NCBI GenBank assembly: GCA_945876925.1
Contig: CAMCQD010000006.1
Location: 1 to 15,069 of the forward strand
Source: an uncultured Dermatophilus sp.
GTDB lineage: Bacteria; Actinomycetota; Actinomycetes; Actinomycetales; Dermatophilaceae
Reading direction: 5' to 3'
DNA: 15,069 bases
This document shows positions 6,416 to 13,830 of the stretch, piece after piece; position 1 is the first letter of the stretch; every line of letters begins with the position of its first letter. The notes beneath the pieces were generated by a model. It saw only the letters and a program-made list of their open reading frames with translations, was not told where the DNA came from and ran no database searches. The position numbers and the translations under genes were made by a program.

Positions 6416-6775
6416 ATGGCTCAGTCCTTGGACGATTTCACGAATGCATACACACAGTTGCTGGTGTCATCCTGGAGTGATGAGGATTTCGCGCGGCGGC
6501 TGAGGGAAGAACCGGCTGTGGTTGCTGCTGAGGCCGGACTGCTGCTCGGTTCCGATACCGAAGTGGTCGTGGTGGAGACTGGTGATGGTGAGGCAGGCGA
6601 TCTGGCTACTTATTACCAGGAGTTTACTGCTGGGGTATCTGCAGGGAGGGTGGAGCTGGTGATCCCCGCTGCTCCCCGGGTTGATCTGCGTGAGCTGACG
6701 AATGAGGATCTGGCTGATGTGGCCGGCGGTGGGGGATGCTGTTGCTGCTGCCCGTGCTGCTGCTGCAACAAGTGA
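6416..6775 (+). CDS. LAP/TOMM precursor peptide 2, NHLP-type leader, streptolysin S-like core CCCCCPCCCCNK
   Basis: This 119-aa precursor is paralogous to the one at 5848. Its NHLP-type leader shows YTQLLVSSWSDEDFARRLRE, EPAVVAAEAGLLLGSDTEV, GRVELVIPAAP and LTNEDLADVAGGGG. The core is CCCCCPCCCCNK: nine cysteines broken by a single proline, with no Ser or Thr. The GGGG then CCCCC layout strongly recalls the start of the streptolysin S (SagA) core. The leader is much longer than SagA's and belongs to a different, NHLP-like class. The ATG at 6416 is chosen over the GTG at 6407 because GAGGGAG (6401-6407) lies eight bases upstream. A strong hairpin follows 25 bases after the stop. With only Cys available, up to nine thiazoline/thiazole rings are possible in principle; how many form cannot be read from sequence. 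Confidence 0.92.
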   Translation: MAQSLDDFTNAYTQLLVSSWSDEDFARRLREEPAVVAAEAGLLLGSDTEVVVVETGDGEAGDLATYYQEFTAGVSAGRVELVIPAAPRVDLRELTNEDLADVAGGGGCCCCCPCCCCNK

Positions 6776-6800
6776 CAGGTTCTCTGGGATAGCTGCAATT

Positions 6801-6839
6801 GTGAGGTCGGCCGCAGCCGTGAACTGCGGCCGACCTCAC
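6801..6839 (+). terminator. Strong terminator after the precursor genes
   Basis: Bases 6801-6816 (GTGAGGTCGGCCGCAG) pair perfectly over 16 bp with 6824-6839 around a seven-base loop, 25 bases after the stop of precursor 2. No T-tract follows, which is common for actinobacterial hairpin terminators. It separates high-level precursor transcription from the exporter genes. Confidence 0.8.
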
Positions 6840-6898
6840 GAGCGGCGTCGATGAGCGGTCATTTTTCGCTTCGATGCCGGACACCTCCGATGGTAAAG

Positions 6899-6904
6899 TA
6901 TAAT
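6899..6904 (+). promoter_or_regulatory. Candidate -10 element for the ABC exporter operon
   Basis: A consensus TATAAT lies 83 bases before the exporter ATPase start and downstream of the precursor terminator. No good -35 hexamer is seen 16-18 bases upstream (GCCGGA lies at 17), so activator dependence is possible. Confidence 0.45.
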
Positions 6905-6986
6905 CGCTTGGATCGGTGTGTCTGGTGCGAGCCGCAAGAAGGCTGTTCCATGACCGTGCGCCACGACGACGAAAGGGTGGAATACT

Positions 6987-7898
6987 ATGACGGCCGTCAT
7001 CGACGTCGAGGGCCTGACCAAGACCTACGGCGATTTCCATGCGATCCATGGCCTGGACCTTCAGGTCGAGAAGGGCGAGGTGTTCGCCTTCCTCGGGCCC
7101 AACGGGGCCGGGAAGACGACAACGATCGATATTCTCACAGGGGCGCGGCCCCGTACCTCTGGCTCGGTGTCCGTGTTAGGCTACGATCCAGCAGACGACG
7201 ATCGCTTCTGGCGTTCGCGGGTCGGTGTGGTACCTCAAGGTGCGGCGACCTATCCTGATTTGCGGGTGCGAGAGGTAATCGAGCACTTTGCCACGTTCTA
7301 TCCTCACCCGTTCGGTGTCGACGAGCTTATCGACTTGGTCGGCCTGGGAGCGAAGGCTCGTGCGCTCACGTCGGATCTGTCTGGTGGGCAGCTGCGGAGA
7401 CTTGATGTCGCAGTTGGTCTAGTTGGTCGACCGGACTTGCTCTTTCTCGATGAGCCGACTACAGGCTTGGATCCTGAGGCCAGGCGCGAAGCCTGGAATC
7501 TCGTGGAGTTGTTGGGCGAGCAGGGCCGCACCACGGTTCTCACCACGCACTATCTCGATGAGGTCGAAGCCCTCGCTGAACGCGCCTGCGTCATCGCTGG
7601 CGGACGGTTGCTACGGATGGGCACGCTGGAGGAGCTCACTGCCTCGGTTGGGCGGCGTTATCGCGTGCGGTTCGCCATGACCGATATTCCCGGAATCGAC
7701 CACTGCTTAGCCGAGTCCTTGCCGGATGAGACTGGGTTCACGACCTACACTACAGACGAGCCGACACGGCTGTTGCGAGTAGTTATAGCTGAGGCCGAGC
7801 GTCGAGGATTGTCAGAGGTTCCCTCGCTACGTGTTTCGGAACCCAGCTTCGAGGATACCTATCTGGCGCTCATTCAGGATTCCAGGAAGGTGATGTGA
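6987..7898 (+). CDS. ABC exporter ATP-binding protein (DrrA-like)
   Basis: This 303-aa cytoplasmic ATPase has a complete nucleotide-binding domain. Walker A is GPNGAGKTT (37-45), the Q-loop glutamine is Q84, the signature is LSGGQ (131-135), Walker B is LLFLDEP (151-157), the D-loop follows at TTGLDP, and the switch histidine is H188 (TTHYLDE). About 90 further residues form the C-terminal extension found in drug/antibiotic exporter ATPases of the DrrA/CcmA group. The start at 6987 has AAAGGGTGG (6972-6980) upstream. One base separates its stop from the permease start, so the two form one transcription unit. In this setting it should power export of the mature peptide and may also give self-resistance, as SagG-I does for streptolysin S. 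It has no peptidase domain. Confidence 0.95.
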   Translation: MTAVIDVEGLTKTYGDFHAIHGLDLQVEKGEVFAFLGPNGAGKTTTIDILTGARPRTSGSVSVLGYDPADDDRFWRSRVGVVPQGAATYPDLRVREVIEHFATFYPHPFGVDELIDLVGLGAKARALTSDLSGGQLRRLDVAVGLVGRPDLLFLDEPTTGLDPEARREAWNLVELLGEQGRTTVLTTHYLDEVEALAERACVIAGGRLLRMGTLEELTASVGRRYRVRFAMTDIPGIDHCLAESLPDETGFTTYTTDEPTRLLRVVIAEAERRGLSEVPSLRVSEPSFEDTYLALIQDSRKVM

Positions 7899-7899
7899 T

Positions 7900-8772
7900 A
7901 TGCCGAAAGTGATGGCGAATGAAAATGTGAATCTCCACGAAGGCGCCCAAAACCTCCGAGGGCAGGCCGATTTCCCTGGTTTGTGGATTGCATCGAAGGA
8001 GCGCAGCAGGGTAGAGTTGCTGGCTTTCTTCCGGAATCGGACTAACCTCGTCTTCACCATGGCACTCCCAGTGCTTTTGCTCGTGATTTTCGGCGCGGTA
8101 TTCATTAGCGGCGACTTCTTGCCAGAGGATTCGCGCGTTCGCGACATATTCATTCCAGGAATTATCGCCACTGGAGTGATGAGCACGTGCTTTCAATCTT
8201 TGGCGACGAGTATTGCACTTGACCGGGAGGGTGGGCTAATCCGCCGGCTGGCTAGTTCGCCCATGCCCAAGGCTGCCTACTTCATCGGTGCAATAGTTAA
8301 AGCGGTTGTGACGACTATCCTGGAGATAGTCTTGCTTGTCGTCATCGCGATGCTGCTCTTCGGGTTCGAGCTTCCTGCCGATCCGGTGCGCTGGGGCACC
8401 TTCATCTGGGTGATCGCTTTGGGTGTCTCTTCGTGTTCGCTGCTGGGTATTGCCTACACTGCCATGATTCCAAACGCCCGCTCAGCTGCGGCGGTCACGA
8501 CGCCGCCATTTATCATCTTGCAGTTCATCTCGGGAATTTTCTTCCCGTTGTCAATGATGCCGGGTTTCATGCAGTTTCTGGGGCAAATTTTTCCACTGGC
8601 ATGGATGGCCAAGGGGCTGCGCTACGTGTTCTTGCCGGATCACCTAGTAACATCCGAGCCAACCGGCGCCTGGGATCTTCCCATGGTGGTCATCATGCTC
8701 GTCGGATGGACTCTGGTAAGCGCGGTGCTGACCGGGTTCACCTTCAAATGGCGCGGGCCACGTGTGAAATAG
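7900..8772 (+). CDS. ABC-2 type exporter permease (DrrB-like)
   Basis: This 290-aa integral membrane protein has about six hydrophobic segments, at roughly residues 48-70, 85-107, 128-156, 165-190, 197-219 and 259-283. That is the normal ABC-2 topology. The loop after segment 2 (DREGGLIRRLASSPMP) is the conserved RLxSSPMP-type coupling motif of DrrB-like exporters, and the FISGIFFPLSMMP segment is also typical. The ATG at 7900 lies one base after the ATPase stop, with AGGAAGG (7884-7890) nine bases upstream. An in-frame ATG at 7915 is a weaker alternative. It pairs with the preceding ATPase, probably as two copies of each subunit, to export the cluster's product. Identification as an exporter is firm; the substrate is inferred from the neighbours. 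Confidence 0.94.
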   Translation: MPKVMANENVNLHEGAQNLRGQADFPGLWIASKERSRVELLAFFRNRTNLVFTMALPVLLLVIFGAVFISGDFLPEDSRVRDIFIPGIIATGVMSTCFQSLATSIALDREGGLIRRLASSPMPKAAYFIGAIVKAVVTTILEIVLLVVIAMLLFGFELPADPVRWGTFIWVIALGVSSCSLLGIAYTAMIPNARSAAAVTTPPFIILQFISGIFFPLSMMPGFMQFLGQIFPLAWMAKGLRYVFLPDHLVTSEPTGAWDLPMVVIMLVGWTLVSAVLTGFTFKWRGPRVK

Positions 8773-8814
8773 GGCATACGGTTCTGCTGGGCTATCTGTT
8801 GGTAGAGCTCCTGT

Positions 8815-8854
8815 AGAGGGGCGTAGGTGGAAGCAGTCTCATCTACGCCCCTCT
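8815..8854. terminator. Bidirectional terminator between exporter and regulator
   Basis: AGAGGGGCGTAG (8815-8826) pairs perfectly with CTACGCCCCTCT (8843-8854). The stem extends to about 15 bp with a G-T pair. It lies between the stop of the permease and the stop of the convergent regulator gene, so it can serve both strands. Confidence 0.75.
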
Positions 8855-8879
8855 GCCACGTCACTGTGTCGGGTGTGGC

Positions 8880-11648
8880 TCATGCGGCGGTGGCCTTGGA
8901 GATCTCTCTGGCTTCGTCCTTAGAGTTCAGCCTGCCGTTGGATGCCATTATCTTGAGTTCCTCGCGTGAACGAATGCCGAGTCGGCGGTATATGAGTCGG
9001 CGGTATATGTTGCGTAGATGGGTGTCTATGGTGCGTTTGCTGAGATAGAGATTCGTGGCTGCCTCGGTGTTTGTGTCTCCGGCGACTACGCGCTCGACGA
9101 CACGCAACTCAGATGCGGACAGTATGGCTGTCAAGTCATGTGCGTGCCTGGTTGTTCTGGGGAATTCCCGACGCCTTTCCTGGCGTAACTGTGCCGAATG
9201 TGGGTTGCGCCGTCGCCAACGTTCCTCTGCGCGAGTGAGATCTGCCCGTAGGCAGTCTGCTATCTCACCTTCTCCTGCTTGTTCGCACAGCTGTGCTAGC
9301 AGTTTCCTCCAGCCAAGCAATCCGGGGTTATCCAGACCGGTGTCGCGTAGTCTGCGGCCGACGTCGAATAGTACGTTGATCGCCTGCCGTTGCGCTGATT
9401 TCTGCGGAGATTCCGGGTGGTCGGGTTCAGTGGCCAGTGCGAGTACGACCGCGAGGTAGTGGTGAGCTGCGACCAATGCTTCGTGTGCATTGCCGGGGAT
9501 TGGTGCCCGTTTGGGGGTTGGCTGTTCCCCGGTAAGTTCAGTGGCCAGTTCCGCGACTGATGCAAGGGCAAGTGCTCCGTTTTGAATGAGGATGTCTTGA
9601 GCTGCGCAAGCATGTTGATGGGCACACTCGAGGTCGTCGTGCAGGTACTCGCAGAGTCCCTTCATGAGCAGTGCTGCCCCGTGCTCGACGCTGTCTTCCC
9701 GACTGTGTGCGCGTACCCGCCAGCTCCATCGATGGGCGGACTCTATCTGGTCTACAGCCAAACAAGCGGCGGCAATCAGGTCACCCATGCTGGCATCCCA
9801 GCCGTTCAAAGTGAGGTCGTCAACGAGCTTGGCCACGCGTATGACTGCTTCCTCTTCGGCGTCGGCGGTGAACGCTGTAATCAGGACGCGTATGGAAGCG
9901 ACAGTCTGGGCGTGTTCGGGTGTTAGAAGATTTTCCTGAGTGCGTAGCCAGCCGTCGGCGTCGGCGAAGCTAGTTGGTTCGTGAGTGGAGCGAGCGGCCA
10001 GCTGCCACACAAGTGCCGCCTTGGTCCACAGGGGATCGTTCACGGGTACCCGACGCAGCGTCCGTTCTGCCCAGCAGGTAGCCGGGCCGGGATGCTCTAA
10101 ACTAACCAGCCAGGATGAGTGCTTGAGTGGGTCTGTTCGTCCTGAGTGTTCAGCTGCGGCAATTAGTACGGGTCGTAGCGCTGCCATATGTCCACTAACC
10201 GCCGCCGCTACTTCACCGATGGGATCCGGACCCGGGTCGGACAGTAGCGGTAGCAGTCGCAGGAGGGTCTCATGCTGACGCGAAGGCGGCAGTATGTGCA
10301 CTGTGTCGGCGATGAGACCGCACAAGTCATCCGGAGATGTGCTGCGTACTGCGGTTAGGACCTTTAATATGGTTCGCGGGTCGGTCTCAGACCGGTGTAG
10401 TAGGCATCCGGTGCGCTGGATCATAGCGGTATATTCAGGTTGTGGCAGCAGGCGGCGTAAGCCTGCTCCTAGCCGCTTGGCGACTGTCGGATCATCTGCG
10501 GTCCCGCCCAAGCCGACGTCGAGCAGAGCATCGCGCAGGGTGGCGGCGCGATGCGGGGTGACCCCAATGCTCGGAGCTGCTTCGATTACTGCTCCGGCTG
10601 CCACGCCGCAGCTGAGCACGGTGGCCACGGCAAGATCGCCTTCACCGCTGCACAGCGCGGCGGCAGCCCGCGCGAATGCAATAGCCAGGGCTTCGGCCAC
10701 AGCCTCTCCGGGGATGGACGCGCAGCTCCGCCACGGGCGCAAGGCCTGGCTGAAAAGCAGCGCCAGTGCTACAGAGTCACCCAGTGCGGCCTCGGCTACG
10801 GACGTATGCTCGTGGCCAGCGTCACCGAGCGCTTGGGTGATGAGCGCCCGCGCGCCTGGAGTTGCGTCGGGAGTGTGCGCTTCCAGAACGGGGCTCAGCT
10901 CGGCGAACTGGACCAGTGCCCGATCACGCAAGGCCTGGTCGGGAGCGACTAGGCCGACATCCATGCCGATAGCTATCCAGCAGATCACAGCTTGGTGAAG
11001 TGTGGGGGCTGGGTCCTTGCGATACAGGTTGACCGGGTCGGAGGGTAGCACCTCGGGTGTGAGGAGTAATGCGACCGCGCCAGGGTCCTGCTGCTCGATA
11101 TGAGCACCCAGTGAGCCTAAAGGCACGGTGTGGGTCTCGGTGGATGCTGTTCCTGTCGGGCTGAGAGTTCCGATACGGACCTCGCCATGGTTGGTAGCGT
11201 GCTGGGTGACAGTGAGGATTCGATAGTCCTCTGCCCTCACCCTGGGCAAAAGGCTCCGGCTGGCGCCGAGGAACGATCGTCCCTCGAGCGAGCCAATGTA
11301 TATCCGCCCGGTGCGGCGGTTTTCCGCTGCCGACTGCTGGCCGGTGGATCCGGGATCGGCGTACTGGAAGGTATCCACGTTGATGCTCCCCGAGTGCGTC
11401 CGTGCGTGGTACTCCGAGTGGACTCTGTTGAGGTATCGCCTGTTGTGCCTCCGCATCCGATCGAACGAAACCGCGACCGAGCGTAACGGGTGAGGGGGTG
11501 CTCTGGTGCGTACGGCATCTTTCGTTGGTGTGTTCATGCTCACGATGACGCGTTGTGCGTGCTCACGGACGTGTCGCTGGGCATCCTGGCTTCGGGGGTG
11601 CTCGCACGCTGAGACGGTGCCAAGGCCCAGGTGATCAGACTCATGCAT
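8880..11648 (-). CDS. Large LuxR-family (LAL-like) transcriptional regulator with duplicated IYRRL in its HTH
   Basis: The frame encodes 922 residues. A LuxR/GerE helix-turn-helix lies near the C-terminus, about residues 840-905: LSASELRVVERVVAGDTNTE, then AATNLYLSKRTIDTHLRNIY, then LGIRSREELKIM. The middle, about 200-830, is Ala/Leu-rich and helical, like the TPR-type sensor region of LAL regulators. The length suits that family. However, I see no Walker A or Walker B motif, and the first 120 or so residues look poorly conserved and Arg/His-rich, so the P-loop domain is lost, degenerate or replaced. Residues 881-890 read IYRRLIYRRL, from an exact 15-bp tandem duplication just after the recognition helix; relatives have one copy. 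The true start is uncertain: the ATG at 11648 has no clear ribosome binding site, and in-frame Met codons at residues 38 and 64 are alternatives. Control of the neighbouring cluster is inferred from location. Confidence 0.85.
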   Translation of the reverse strand: MHESDHLGLGTVSACEHPRSQDAQRHVREHAQRVIVSMNTPTKDAVRTRAPPHPLRSVAVSFDRMRRHNRRYLNRVHSEYHARTHSGSINVDTFQYADPGSTGQQSAAENRRTGRIYIGSLEGRSFLGASRSLLPRVRAEDYRILTVTQHATNHGEVRIGTLSPTGTASTETHTVPLGSLGAHIEQQDPGAVALLLTPEVLPSDPVNLYRKDPAPTLHQAVICWIAIGMDVGLVAPDQALRDRALVQFAELSPVLEAHTPDATPGARALITQALGDAGHEHTSVAEAALGDSVALALLFSQALRPWRSCASIPGEAVAEALAIAFARAAAALCSGEGDLAVATVLSCGVAAGAVIEAAPSIGVTPHRAATLRDALLDVGLGGTADDPTVAKRLGAGLRRLLPQPEYTAMIQRTGCLLHRSETDPRTILKVLTAVRSTSPDDLCGLIADTVHILPPSRQHETLLRLLPLLSDPGPDPIGEVAAAVSGHMAALRPVLIAAAEHSGRTDPLKHSSWLVSLEHPGPATCWAERTLRRVPVNDPLWTKAALVWQLAARSTHEPTSFADADGWLRTQENLLTPEHAQTVASIRVLITAFTADAEEEAVIRVAKLVDDLTLNGWDASMGDLIAAACLAVDQIESAHRWSWRVRAHSREDSVEHGAALLMKGLCEYLHDDLECAHQHACAAQDILIQNGALALASVAELATELTGEQPTPKRAPIPGNAHEALVAAHHYLAVVLALATEPDHPESPQKSAQRQAINVLFDVGRRLRDTGLDNPGLLGWRKLLAQLCEQAGEGEIADCLRADLTRAEERWRRRNPHSAQLRQERRREFPRTTRHAHDLTAILSASELRVVERVVAGDTNTEAATNLYLSKRTIDTHLRNIYRRLIYRRLGIRSREELKIMASNGRLNSKDEAREISKATAA
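8979..9008. repeat. Exact 15-bp tandem duplication inside the regulator HTH
   Basis: GAGTCGGCGGTATAT occurs twice head to tail (8979-8993 and 8994-9008). On the minus strand each copy is exactly five codons, I-Y-R-R-L, so the frame is kept. Because it is short and perfect, it is probably recent or slippage-prone. Confidence 0.95.
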
Positions 11649-12030
11649 GAGCTCGAATGTCTCTAGTTGATCGCGGATGCTCTGATCGGCGCGAATGCAG
11701 ATTCAGAAATTTTCCCAACAGTGTTTAGATGGGGAGGCTGAATGGTCGCTGCGGTGCAGGGGATCGGACTATGAGGATGCTCATGACTGATGTCAATGGG
11801 TGCACCCGTCGCGCTGAGCTTGGGGTATGCTGATGGAGAATTCTTTATCTAGAGGACTCAGCTACTACAGGTAGATGGTGCCGTCGCCAAGGTGAGCCGT
11901 GCCGGTGTCGAAATGCAAGGCTGCCTGCTTGAGCGGACGGTTACGGGGTGGTTAGTTCGTCATCCAGGTGGAAATGTTCATGAAGCTTTGTGGCGTATCT
12001 CGATTCAGATCAAGCGTCTTGCGCACCGGT
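11649..12030. other. Intergenic region, lower-GC side of the island boundary
   Basis: There is no convincing gene. It contains a 10-bp perfect palindrome GGGTGCACCC (11798-11807) and AT-rich promoter-like patches (TTTAGAT at 11724-11730, TTTATCTAG near 11845). A short minus-strand open stretch ends LKQAALHFDTGTAHLGDGTI, then YL and a stop at about 11874. This could be the tail of a decayed protein gene, but I cannot identify it. Several very short ATG frames (10-20 codons) around 11742-11880 have no supporting features. Confidence 0.5.
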
Positions 12031-12277
12031 AACAGCGCCGGGGCGCTGGCCGCCGGGACGGGCGCTGACCGGCGGGTTCGCGCGCCTGCCCGGGTACCGC
12101 CTCCGGGAGGGCCTTCCCGGGCCGCGCCGGCGCCCGGGGAGGCCCGCAGGACAACGCGACTTACGTTCCCGGCCTCAGCGGGGGCCCAGGTGCGGGTAAC
12201 CTGCCGACCAACGTTTCCTCCCGGTAGCGGAGGGGCGCCGCCGCCGCGGGCGGCCCATCCGTCACTAGAGGAGCCTG
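12031..12277. other. GC-rich leader region of the peptide transporter gene
   Basis: Composition returns to very GC-rich at about 12030. There is no gene here. A -10-like TAACCT near 12199 is the best promoter candidate for the POT transporter, without a clear -35. The open frames on both strands look like GC-driven artefacts. Confidence 0.4.
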
Positions 12278-13825
12278 ATGACCGGGAACCCAACCGCCGC
12301 GCCGGACGCGACCCGCGGTGGCTCATCGCACGACGATCGCGCTTTCCTGGGCCACCCAGCGGGCCTGTCCAGCCTGTTCTTCGTCGAGATGTGGGAGCGC
12401 TTCTCCTACTACGGCATGCGCGCCATCCTCGTCTACTACCTGTACGACGCCGTCACCAGCGGCGGCCTGGGAATCGCCAAGGAGACCGCGCAATCGGTCG
12501 TGGCGATCTACGGCGCGAGCGTGTACCTGCTGTCGGTCGTCGGCGGGCTGGTCGCCGACCGGCTCATCGGCGCCCGCCGGTCGGTGCTGTACGGCGGGGT
12601 CGTCATCATGTCCGGGCACCTGAGCCTGGCCATCCCCGGAGCGGTGTTCACCTGGCTGGGCATCGCCCTGGTGGCCCTGGGCACCGGCCTGCTCAAGCCC
12701 AACCTGTCGGCTATCGTCGGCTCCCTCTACGACACCGATGATCCGCGGCGCGACGGCGGATTCCAGATCTTCTACATGTCGATCAACATCGGCTCGTTCT
12801 TCTCCCCGTTCGTCGTCGCGGCGCTCAAGGAAGCCTTCGGGTACCACGCGGGCTTCTCGGCCGCAGCGGCCGGGATGGCCCTGGCCGTGGTGCTGTTCGT
12901 GCGCGGTAAGGCACGGCTGCGGGGAGCCGGGGACGACATCCCCAGCCCGCTGGAGCCCAGCGAGCGCTCGCGGCTGGGGCTGTACCTGGCCGGGGCGGTG
13001 GCCGGCTTCCTGGCGGTGGTGTTCCTCGCCCGCAGCTGGAACGCCGACCTGGTCGGCGCCACCATCGACGCCATCTCCCTGGTGTGCCTCATCACGCCGG
13101 TCATCTACTTCACGGTGATGTTCCGCAGCCCCAGGGTGAGCGCCGCCGAGCGCAGCCACCTGGCGGCCTACATCCCGCTGTGGATCGGGTCGGCGCTGTT
13201 CTTCATGATCTTCGAGCAGGCAGCGGGCAAGATGGCCACCTTCGCCGAGCAGAACACCGACCTGGGCGGCTGGATCCTGCCCGAGTGGTACCAGTCGATC
13301 AACCCGATCGCGGTGATCACCATGGCGCCGCTCTTCGGGTGGCTGTGGACCCGGCGCGCCGGGCGCTTCCCCACCACGCCTGCCAAATTCGCCATCGCGG
13401 TGCTCATCATCGGGCTGTCGGCGCTGATGATGTCGGCCGCGTTCGCGACGTACAGCGTCGAGGGCGGGGCTAACCGGGCGCCGTTCTACCTGCTCGGGCT
13501 CATCTTCATCATCCAGACCGTCGGTGAGCTGTTCCTGTCCCCGGTGGGGCTGTCGGCGACGACGCTGCTGGCCCCGCGGGCGTTCGCCAGCCAGGCGATG
13601 GCGCTGTGGTTCCTGTCGATCTCAGCCGGGCAGGCCATCGCGGCCCAGAGCATCAAGCTCATGGCCGACCTGCCGGACAGCACCTTCTACCTCGTCCTGG
13701 GGGTGGTGACCCTGGTCATCTCCGGGGTGCTGTTCGCGCTCGTGCCGTGGACCCGCGGCAAGATGCAGGACATCGAGGACCGCAAGCGGGCCGCCCGCGA
13801 CGCTGACGTCGCCGGGGCGCGCTGA
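12278..13825 (+). CDS. Proton-dependent oligopeptide transporter (POT/PTR2 family)
   Basis: This 515-aa inner-membrane protein imports di- and tripeptides with protons. It starts with about 28 polar residues, then the family ExxER motif in FFVEMWERFSYYGMRAIL (E37, E40, R41), which couples proton and peptide binding. The PTR2 signature follows as FQIFYMSINIGSFFSPF around residues 163-179. About a dozen or more hydrophobic segments run through to residue 490, and a charged tail ends the protein. The length is normal for bacterial DtpT-like members. The ATG at 12278 has AGAGGAG (12267-12273) just upstream. Codon use is strongly G/C-ending, like the HAD genes and unlike the peptide cluster, so this is most likely a resident chromosomal gene beyond the island edge. 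There is no sign that it serves the LAP pathway. Confidence 0.96.
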   Translation: MTGNPTAAPDATRGGSSHDDRAFLGHPAGLSSLFFVEMWERFSYYGMRAILVYYLYDAVTSGGLGIAKETAQSVVAIYGASVYLLSVVGGLVADRLIGARRSVLYGGVVIMSGHLSLAIPGAVFTWLGIALVALGTGLLKPNLSAIVGSLYDTDDPRRDGGFQIFYMSINIGSFFSPFVVAALKEAFGYHAGFSAAAAGMALAVVLFVRGKARLRGAGDDIPSPLEPSERSRLGLYLAGAVAGFLAVVFLARSWNADLVGATIDAISLVCLITPVIYFTVMFRSPRVSAAERSHLAAYIPLWIGSALFFMIFEQAAGKMATFAEQNTDLGGWILPEWYQSINPIAVITMAPLFGWLWTRRAGRFPTTPAKFAIAVLIIGLSALMMSAAFATYSVEGGANRAPFYLLGLIFIIQTVGELFLSPVGLSATTLLAPRAFASQAMALWFLSISAGQAIAAQSIKLMADLPDSTFYLVLGVVTLVISGVLFALVPWTRGKMQDIEDRKRAARDADVAGAR

Positions 13826-13830
13826 GGGCT

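Noticed and set aside
6736..6769. CRISPR or other repeat array suspected from the repeated TGC/CTG triplets
   Set aside because: The repeat is only codon repetition encoding the Cys core; there are no spacers or longer units.
5848..6775. Metallothionein-like proteins as an alternative for the Cys-rich genes
   Set aside because: The cysteines are confined to the last dozen residues after a GGG site and a long acidic NHLP-type leader, and a YcaO cyclodehydratase is nearby. Metallothioneins have spaced Cys motifs along the whole chain.
8880..11486. Many plus-strand open frames of 60-230 codons opposite the regulator
   Set aside because: All are Ser/Arg/Ala-rich shadows of the long minus-strand coding frame, with no ribosome binding sites or motifs.
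11742..11880. Very short ATG frames (10-20 codons) after a GGGGAGG sequence, considered as extra peptide genes
   Set aside because: They lack a leader-core layout or similarity to the two precursors, and they are too short to judge.
12323..13159. 278-codon minus-strand frame opposite the POT transporter
   Set aside because: It is antisense to a well-conserved transporter, and its translation is Gly/Asp/Gln/Val-rich and featureless.
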